Translations under genes and position numbers: made by a program
Notes under the pieces: generated by a model
Seen by the model: the letters and a program-made list of their open reading frames with translations, nothing else
What the model was told of the DNA's origin: nothing
Database searches by the model: none
Assembly (NCBI GenBank): GCA_045539625.1
Contig: JAZQFS010000049.1
Span: forward strand, 1 to 5,262
Direction: 5' to 3'
Source of the DNA: UMGS1387 sp045539625
GTDB lineage: Bacteria > Bacillota > Clostridia > Oscillospirales > CAG-382
DNA: 5,262 nt
Part shown: positions 1 through 5,262 of the stretch, piece by piece
Position numbering within the stretch: position 1 is the stretch's first letter
Layout: each line of letters starts with the position of its first letter

Positions 1-1
1 T

Positions 2-3000
2 GCGTATGTTTTGGCACTTAATCTTGAATACGACGCAAATAAGTCCGGAAAGAATCTTGTGCTTCCTCTCACAAGCGGTTGGCTTTTGGATAACAGAGGC
101 GGCGAGCGTAGATATGCTTATGACGGCAAATATGAAGTGCTGAAGGATACAAGCGAAACAGAGGGCGTAGCACTTATCCGTGAATTCAATAAGACAACCA
201 CAGGTCTTATCAATTTCATGACTTATTTTTCAAGCGATACAAATGACGGATTGTACCTTGAAATGAGAAACGACAAGGACGAAGCTCTCTATCACATTGA
301 AATTAAGGATAAAAAGTGGCAGTTTAAGAATGCCGACGGCTCGTTTACTCCCGTTTTTGACATTCAGCCGGGTCAGGGTACATTCTTCTTCAGAATCGAG
401 CTCGACCTTGACAATAAATACTCAAAGACATATATAAATAACGTATGCTACGGAGCATTTCCTCTTACAACAGAAGATGTAAACCTTTATAACTTCCGCT
501 TTGCATATACCGATGAAGGAATGGGAACAACAGACCTTGGTACCTTCTTTGCTAATGCAAACTATGCTGTATACGATGACTTCGTTATGGCTCAGAATAA
601 GGAAATTCCTCTTTTCTGGACGGTTGAAAATGCAAGCACCACAAATAAGGGTATATTCAATATTCTTGACGGAGGAAAGGCAACACGTACCTTTAAGCAG
701 ACAGGCGACAAGGCGGTATTTGAATACCAGTTCCTTCAGACCGCAGGCGAAACACTTGATGTAGCTCTCTACGGTGAGGGTAAAAAGGTTGTTTCTCTTA
801 CAAACGATACAAATAAATTCTACATTGACGGCAAGGAATTCTACAGCGATTATGTACACAATATGTGGTACAGAATCAGAGTGGAAATGGATTTCAATAC
901 CCACAAGGGCGTTCTTAAGCTCAACAGCAGAAAGATAATGGATATCACTCTTCCCTCTGACGTTACCTGTATGGATACCATGGAATTTGCCGCTAAGGGC
1001 AAAAACGGCATTTCTCTTGACGAAATCAGAGCATATAACGTGTACGAAAGAGAAGACTACGTTCCACAGCCCAAGGTGCTTCCCAACGAAGATGATTATT
1101 ATGTAGGTATCAACGTATGCTCTCTCTGGAGAAGCGATGACAGACACCGTTCATGGGGTTGTATCACTCCTTACATGGATAAACAGCCTGTTCTGGGTTA
1201 CTACGATGAGGGTAATATAGAAACAGCCGACTGGGAAAATAAGTTTATGGCAGAGCACGGCATTGACTTCCAGGCATTCTGTTGGTATCCCGATAAGAAT
1301 AACGGTCCTCTCCAGCTCAATCTGCCTTACCACATTCAGGATGCTTACATGAATTCAAAGTATGCAGGCATCGTGAAGTACGCAATTCAGTGGGAAGCGG
1401 CAGGAACAAATCCCACAAGTGTTGATGCGTTTAAAAAGTTTTACGGTGCATACCTTGTTGAAAACTATTTTAAAGACACAGAACGCTACATGGTAATAGA
1501 TAATCAGCCCGTTCTTATAATTTACTCCTACAATAAGCTTGCCGAGGCTATGGGCGGCAAGGCTAAGGTAAAGGAAGGACTTGACTGGCTGGAGGAAGAA
1601 GTAAAGAAGATAGGCTATGACGGACTTCTGGTATTTGTCAGCGGTGGCGGAAACCCCGATGACCTTGCAGACACAGGCGTTGATGCAAGATATCCTTATA
1701 ACTGGGGCGTATCAGGCTATTCTCCCGAGCATAATAAGGCTATGATGATTCAGAAGCAGGAGGCTTCAAACGTATATAATATACCCACCGTTTCCGTAGG
1801 CTTCAATAACATCGGCTGGGTAGATAAGAGACAGCCTATTATGACAGAAGAGGGCTTCCTTGAAACAGTAGAGTGGATTAAAAATGATTACATTCCAAAG
1901 TACGCAAAGGAAGATTGGCAGAAGAAGATAGTGATGGTTTCCACATGGAACGAGTATGGCGAAGGTACTTATGTAATGCCTTGTGAAGGCAACGTAGGCT
2001 TCGGCTATCTTGATTCTCTCAAGAAAGGACTTTTCGGACAGGGCAAGGAAACCTGCAGCGATGTTGTTCCTACAGAGGCACAGAAGCAGAGAATCAACAG
2101 ACTCTATCCTCAGTACAGACGAGTTCTTACCTATGAAGGCTTCCATGAAGAAGAAATAATGGAAGAATACTTCACAAAGCTTGGCGAAATCGACTTTACA
2201 AACAAGTCCGAGCATTTCTCAAATACTTATGCAACAGATAACAGTCAGTGGACAGAAAAGGGCTGGTCGGGTGTTTGTGCAGGCGATACTCAGGTTAACT
2301 TCACATTTGCACAGAACCAGATGAACTTAGAGGATATCGGAACAGTTAAGATTACAGGTACTTTCCCCAAGGGAGATACCATAATGATGTTCTATATGTC
2401 GGGTAACGATGCAAGCTTTGTTTCGGGAAAATCCATAAAGTTTACCGCAAATACCGAAGGAAAGTACGCATCCTACTATGTTGATACAACCTCTCTCGGC
2501 AAAGACTGGTCAGGTAAGCTCTTTAAATTCCGTATTGACCCTGCAACAAAGAAGGGTGATACTTTCTGCGTTGAAAAGATAGAATTCCTCACGGCTTCAA
2601 CCTATAAGTCGCTTGTTGTTGATGACCATGTAATTGATATGGAATACACCTTCTCCACCGAAGCAGACGGCACCGTTACCGTAGGCTACGATCCTTATAG
2701 CGGTATGGAGCTTGCACTTAATGCATTCTCAATTTGGAATAGAGATGAACAGACACTCACACTTTACTTTGCAGAGGATAAGACCTTTGTATTTAAGATG
2801 GGTGAAAAGAAGTATACCCTTAACGGAACGGAAAAATCACTTGGCTTTGCACTTAAAGCAGTTGACGGACTTCCTTACATTCCGTTAGGTCTTATCTGCA
2901 AGGAAGTAGGATATGACTTTAGCGTAAACGAAAAGCACAGCATTGTAATTGATACAGGCTATGAGCCTCCCGTTTACGAGCCTGTGTGCGAAATAACAAA

Positions 3001-5128
3001 GCTTGATAACTTTACAGGTTCAACCTCTTATGAAACAAACGGATTCAAGGCAGTTACAAAAATGACGGATAACTCAGATCCCGAAAATCCCATTGAATAT
3101 ATGAGAGTAATGCCTAAGGACGATAACTCTGTATATTTGTATGCAATGCAGAAATATGAGTTTGTTCCCGGTGCTACCTATAAAGCTTATGCGGATATCA
3201 GACTTGCTTCCCACGGCGTTTCAACAATTCCCGTTCCGGCAGGTATTGAAGGCAAGCTTACTTTTAATATGAGATATAAGGATTTCAATACTTCAGACCA
3301 TGTAGTAACAGGTTTTCCGCTTACAGGAAGCACCGACTGGACTCATGTTGATATTGAATTTACAATTCCTGCCTCTGCCATTGACCGTTCGGGCGATTAC
3401 TTTGCAATATACTCCGAGCCAAGACAGGGCAGAGCAATAGGCTATGACATAAGAGAAGTTTATATTGCGGATATAAATGATCCCAAGCTCTCGGAATTTG
3501 AAGAAGCGAGAAAAGCAAGAATTGAAAAGGAAGGTATTAAAAATGTCTGGACTCTTACTTCCTTTACTCCTTCTACCGCAACAGGTACGGGAAAGCATTA
3601 TAACGATACCGACGGCACACTTGCTTCGGAGGGTACTCCCGCAATCTGCTACGATGCAATCCCCAATGACGGCGAAACGAGAATTCTCTATACAAACCAT
3701 GCAATAAAGTTTGATGCGGGCGAAACATATAAAGTGACGCTTGACTTCAGACTCAATCCCTTTAAGGACGGCACCCCTTCAAAGACAGGTACATCCGTCA
3801 ATATGCAGTATTACGATCCTGCAGGAACAAATCACGTTGTATATACAATGAACCAAAGCTCAGATGACGGCTGGAAGAGCCACGAATTCTATTTCACCGT
3901 TTCACAAGCCAGCACTATCAGAAGTAATGATAAGTTCTCTGTATTCTCAAATCCTGCAGACGGTAAGGCGGTTGGCTACTCTCTCAGAAATGTTGTTGTA
4001 TCCCGTGCGACAGATGAAGAAAAGCAGGCTCTTGCAAACAAAAAAGAAGAGCCAAAGAAGGAAGAACCAAAGCCTACACCTTCGTCCTCTCAGTCGGTAA
4101 CCGCAGGGGACGGACCGTGGACACTTGATGCTCTTACCGTTTCTGCGGCAGCAGGTACAGCCAAGACCTATGATGAGGACGGAAAGAAGGTAACCGAAGC
4201 TGTTCCAAATGCGGGTGAAAATAAAATCCTTTACACTACCGCAAATGCAACCTTCATTCCCGGTGCAACATATAAGCTTACCCTTGACCTTAAGGGAACA
4301 AAGAACTCAGGCGGAGCAGACTTTTCAAATGCAACCCTTACATTCAATATGATGTATGCCGATGACGAGGCAAGCGGCGGAAAGAACCATACAGTAAAGA
4401 ATGTAAAAATTTCCTCAGACGATGAGTGGACTCCCGTTGAGGTTGAGTTTACCGTATCGGAAAAGAGCAAGACAAGAACACAGGACATCGTTTCGATGTT
4501 CTCAAATGCAGTTGACGGCTTGTCTACAGGCTATGCTGTGAGAAATGTTGTACTTACACTTGTAAGTAAGCCCGAAATAATCGAACAGCAGACAAATTCC
4601 TCCTCTGAGGCGGCGAAGACTCCCGATTTTGACCAAAGCAAAATCCCCGCAAGCATTGGCGGAGACTATGTGAACTTCTCTGTTTCGGCGGCAGGCGGCG
4701 TTGGTATGCGTGCAATTGATCCCGATGACAGCAAAAATTACTGCTATCTTGCATATCCCAAGGGAGACGCTCCGCTTTTCCTGTATTCCTTCCACAATTA
4801 TACCTTTGAAGCAGGTGCAACCTATGAAGTAAGCGTTGATCTTAAAATTGCCTCCAGAGGACTTGCACTTGATCCCGATGACGACTCCTTCGGTACATTA
4901 CTTGCACTTAATATGCAGTATACTGACGATGAAAAAGGAACCGTAAACCACGTAATTATGGGACAGAAGGTGACCGTCGGCGACGGCTGGGTAAGATTTA
5001 CAAAAACCTTCACCGTTCCCGAAAGCTGCACTGACCGCTCAAAGGATAAATTCTCGATTTATGCAGAGCCTGCAAGCGGAACAACGGTGGGATACTATAT
5101 TGATAACCTTACCATCACAAAAAAATAA
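2..5128 (+). CDS. Large extracellular GH99-like (WbsX-type) multidomain protein with C-terminal CBM repeats, 5'-partial
   Basis: The likely role is cleavage of an external glycan, perhaps a mannose- or rhamnose-containing polysaccharide; the substrate cannot be read from sequence. Domains by residue (TTG at base 11 = 1): jelly-roll/laminin-G-like segments at about 13-195 and 196-349; GH99-like TIM-barrel at about 361-676; a beta-rich module of unknown family at about 725-868; a copper-amine-oxidase-N-like stalk module at about 909-982; four CBM4/9-like repeats at 991-1157, 1178-1332, 1369-1519 and 1539-1705. Linkers are charged (1158-1177), Lys/Glu/Pro then Ser-rich (1333-1368) and Gln/Ser-rich (1520-1538). 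The C-terminus is intact, with no sorting signal, dockerin or SLH domain. The frame is open to the window edge and nothing resembling a ribosome binding site precedes the TTG, so the true start and any signal peptide lie upstream. Secretion is inferred from the architecture. The gene is certain; the family call is good; enzymatic activity is unproven. Confidence 0.88.
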   Translation, partial: AYVLALNLEYDANKSGKNLVLPLTSGWLLDNRGGERRYAYDGKYEVLKDTSETEGVALIREFNKTTTGLINFMTYFSSDTNDGLYLEMRNDKDEALYHIEIKDKKWQFKNADGSFTPVFDIQPGQGTFFFRIELDLDNKYSKTYINNVCYGAFPLTTEDVNLYNFRFAYTDEGMGTTDLGTFFANANYAVYDDFVMAQNKEIPLFWTVENASTTNKGIFNILDGGKATRTFKQTGDKAVFEYQFLQTAGETLDVALYGEGKKVVSLTNDTNKFYIDGKEFYSDYVHNMWYRIRVEMDFNTHKGVLKLNSRKIMDITLPSDVTCMDTMEFAAKGKNGISLDEIRAYNVYEREDYVPQPKVLPNEDDYYVGINVCSLWRSDDRHRSWGCITPYMDKQPVLGYYDEGNIETADWENKFMAEHGIDFQAFCWYPDKNNGPLQLNLPYHIQDAYMNSKYAGIVKYAIQWEAAGTNPTSVDAFKKFYGAYLVENYFKDTERYMVIDNQPVLIIYSYNKLAEAMGGKAKVKEGLDWLEEEVKKIGYDGLLVFVSGGGNPDDLADTGVDARYPYNWGVSGYSPEHNKAMMIQKQEASNVYNIPTVSVGFNNIGWVDKRQPIMTEEGFLETVEWIKNDYIPKYAKEDWQKKIVMVSTWNEYGEGTYVMPCEGNVGFGYLDSLKKGLFGQGKETCSDVVPTEAQKQRINRLYPQYRRVLTYEGFHEEEIMEEYFTKLGEIDFTNKSEHFSNTYATDNSQWTEKGWSGVCAGDTQVNFTFAQNQMNLEDIGTVKITGTFPKGDTIMMFYMSGNDASFVSGKSIKFTANTEGKYASYYVDTTSLGKDWSGKLFKFRIDPATKKGDTFCVEKIEFLTASTYKSLVVDDHVIDMEYTFSTEADGTVTVGYDPYSGMELALNAFSIWNRDEQTLTLYFAEDKTFVFKMGEKKYTLNGTEKSLGFALKAVDGLPYIPLGLICKEVGYDFSVNEKHSIVIDTGYEPPVYEPVCEITKLDNFTGSTSYETNGFKAVTKMTDNSDPENPIEYMRVMPKDDNSVYLYAMQKYEFVPGATYKAYADIRLASHGVSTIPVPAGIEGKLTFNMRYKDFNTSDHVVTGFPLTGSTDWTHVDIEFTIPASAIDRSGDYFAIYSEPRQGRAIGYDIREVYIADINDPKLSEFEEARKARIEKEGIKNVWTLTSFTPSTATGTGKHYNDTDGTLASEGTPAICYDAIPNDGETRILYTNHAIKFDAGETYKVTLDFRLNPFKDGTPSKTGTSVNMQYYDPAGTNHVVYTMNQSSDDGWKSHEFYFTVSQASTIRSNDKFSVFSNPADGKAVGYSLRNVVVSRATDEEKQALANKKEEPKKEEPKPTPSSSQSVTAGDGPWTLDALTVSAAAGTAKTYDEDGKKVTEAVPNAGENKILYTTANATFIPGATYKLTLDLKGTKNSGGADFSNATLTFNMMYADDEASGGKNHTVKNVKISSDDEWTPVEVEFTVSEKSKTRTQDIVSMFSNAVDGLSTGYAVRNVVLTLVSKPEIIEQQTNSSSEAAKTPDFDQSKIPASIGGDYVNFSVSAAGGVGMRAIDPDDSKNYCYLAYPKGDAPLFLYSFHNYTFEAGATYEVSVDLKIASRGLALDPDDDSFGTLLALNMQYTDDEKGTVNHVIMGQKVTVGDGWVRFTKTFTVPESCTDRSKDKFSIYAEPASGTTVGYYIDNLTITKK
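1091..2038 (+). other. GH99-like / WbsX-type catalytic domain within the large CDS
   Basis: This segment (residues about 361-676) looks like the GH99-like domain found in WbsX-type proteins and related to GH99 endo-alpha-mannosidases. Visible landmarks are the early strand V-L-G-Y-Y-D-E-G (394-401), the G-I-D-F-Q-A-F-C-W-Y strand (417-426), P-V-L-I-I-Y (500-505), D-A-R-Y-P-Y-N-W-G (558-566) and W-N-E-Y-G-E-G (646-652). The domain closes with G-F-G-Y-L-D-S-L-K-K-G-L. In characterised GH99 enzymes the two catalytic glutamates lie three residues apart in an N-E-W-H-E-type motif. E648 and E651 here have the same spacing, but the His is replaced by Gly, as in WbsX-like relatives. Some WbsX proteins are annotated as glycosyltransferases in O-antigen loci; the extracellular, CBM-bearing context here favours a hydrolase. 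Confidence 0.78.
2981..5125 (+). repeat. Four tandem CBM4/9-like coding repeats, about 183 residues apart
   Basis: Four diverged copies occupy residues 991-1157, 1178-1332, 1369-1519 and 1539-1705. Each contains an F-x-(P/A)-G-(A/E)-T-Y motif, whose Phe falls at 1051, 1234, 1415 and 1599, giving spacings of 183, 181 and 184 residues. This is followed by an (L/V)-x-(F/L/M)-N-M-x-Y-like strand, an N/D-H-x-V element, a (D/E)-W turn, a closing F-T-(V/I) strand and an F-S-(N/I)-type strand ending in G-Y-x-(I/V)-(R/D)-(N/E)-(V/L). This is the pattern of CBM4/9/22-type beta-sandwich modules, which bind polysaccharide chains. The copies are diverged at DNA level, so this is an old protein-domain duplication and not a recent tandem array. 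Ligand specificity cannot be read here. Confidence 0.75.
4040..4069 (+). repeat. Two-copy KKEEP linker repeat
   Basis: Ten codons encode K-K-E-E-P twice in a row (residues 1344-1353), followed by K-P-T-P-S-S-S. The two copies use different synonymous codons. This is a flexible, charged and Pro/Ser-rich linker between the second and third CBM-like repeats, typical of extracellular modular enzymes. Confidence 0.8.
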
Positions 5129-5133
5129 TTTTT

Positions 5134-5142
5134 GAAAGAAGG
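5134..5142 (+). promoter_or_regulatory. Ribosome binding site of the downstream secreted-protein gene
   Basis: The purine run GAAAGAAGG ends 10 bases before the ATG at 5153. It is a good Shine-Dalgarno sequence with Firmicute-like spacing. It fixes the start of the second gene and sits in a 24-base gap that holds no terminator and no recognisable promoter, which points to co-transcription with the large gene. Confidence 0.85.
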
Positions 5143-5152
5143 TTTGAAATCC

Positions 5153-5262
5153 ATGAAAAACTTATTGAAACTTTTGACAATGGCAATGTGTGCTTTGCTT
5201 ACCGCTTCGGCGGTAAGTGCGGTACCGGTTCCTGCGAATACCGTAACTACTTCAAGTGAAAC
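5153..5262 (+). CDS. Secreted protein of unknown function, N-terminal fragment with signal peptide (3'-partial)
   Basis: Only 36 full codons are visible. The start ATG is preceded by a well-placed ribosome binding site. The protein begins M-K-N-L-L-K, giving a short positive n-region. A hydrophobic stretch rich in Leu, Met and Ala follows to about residue 20, then V-S-A, which fits a signal peptidase I cleavage after residue 23. There is no lipobox: the only Cys is residue 13, inside the hydrophobic core. The mature start is Pro/Val/Thr/Ser-rich (V-P-V-P-A-N-T-V-T-T-S-S), like a linker leading to an extracellular domain. The family cannot be told from this fragment. Its position 24 bases after the large GH99-like gene suggests a shared operon and possibly a shared substrate. 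Confidence 0.85.
   Translation, partial: MKNLLKLLTMAMCALLTASAVSAVPVPANTVTTSSE
5198..5217 (+). promoter_or_regulatory. UUCG-capped RNA hairpin inside signal-peptide codons
   Basis: CTTACCGC pairs perfectly with GCGGTAAG across the four-base loop TTCG. In RNA this is an 8-bp stem closed by C-G around UUCG, the classic extra-stable cUUCGg tetraloop. It covers codons 16-22 of the second gene, starting 45 bases after the A of its ATG. No T-run follows, so it is not an intrinsic terminator. The structure is visible in sequence; any role in translation rate or mRNA processing is inference. Confidence 0.5.

Noticed and set aside
6..8. ATG near the left edge as a gene start
   Set aside because: It is in a different frame from the large coding sequence and leads to no supported gene.
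11..13. TTG as the start codon of the large protein
   Set aside because: The frame is open to the window edge (codons from base 2), no Shine-Dalgarno sequence precedes it, and no signal peptide follows. The real start is upstream of the window.
422..1147. 241-codon open frame on the minus strand
   Set aside because: It lies wholly opposite the conserved second jelly-roll segment and flanking coding sequence. Its translation is rich in Cys, Ile and Val with no recognisable domain, as expected for an antisense shadow.
1766..2215. 149-codon open frame on the minus strand
   Set aside because: It is antisense to the GH99-like motif region, with no domain or convincing start context, so it is a shadow frame.
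4502..5031. Overlapping small minus-strand open frames
   Set aside because: They overlap each other and the conserved third and fourth CBM-like repeats. They have no ribosome binding sites or recognisable products.
5119..5133. A-run/T-run around the stop codon as an intrinsic terminator
   Set aside because: The possible stem is about five A-T pairs with a three-base loop and no GC content, too weak for termination. The T-run is also within the putative stem.
5174..5179. TTGACA as a -35 promoter element
   Set aside because: It lies inside the second coding sequence and no TATAAT-like -10 sits at 16-18 bases downstream.

Overview
The window is almost entirely one very large gene on the + strand. 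It is open at its 5' edge and ends at a TAA at 5126-5128. After 24 bases comes the first 110 bases of a second + strand gene, which begins with a clear Sec signal peptide. I see no RNA genes, CRISPR arrays, insertion sequences or minus-strand genes.

The large protein (at least 1708 residues visible, N-terminus missing) reads as a secreted multi-domain carbohydrate-active protein. In order it shows: two beta-sandwich (jelly-roll, laminin-G-like) segments; a catalytic domain of the GH99-like/WbsX type with a W-N-E-Y-G-E-G motif; a further beta-rich module; a copper-amine-oxidase-N-terminal-like ('stalk') module; and four CBM4/9-like beta-sandwich repeats. The repeats are spaced about 183 residues apart and are joined by charged or Ser/Pro linkers. 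No dockerin, LPXTG sorting signal or S-layer homology domain is visible at its intact C-terminus. Residue numbers below count from the TTG at base 11 as residue 1; this is a convenience and not a claimed start codon.

The short spacing, the good ribosome binding site and the lack of a terminator suggest that the downstream secreted-protein gene is co-transcribed. The pair would then belong to a glycan-degradation locus. The organism is probably an anaerobic Firmicute of the Clostridia (gut or rumen type). This rests on moderate GC with AAG- and CTT-rich codon use, the GAAAGAAGG ribosome binding site, the stalk module (common in Clostridia and Bacilli) and the modular extracellular architecture. 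The taxonomic call is inference.

The most notable points are the GH99-like catalytic core in an unusual array of accessory modules, the 1-2-2-1 arrangement of two CBM subtypes, and a strong UUCG-capped hairpin inside the signal-peptide codons of the second gene.
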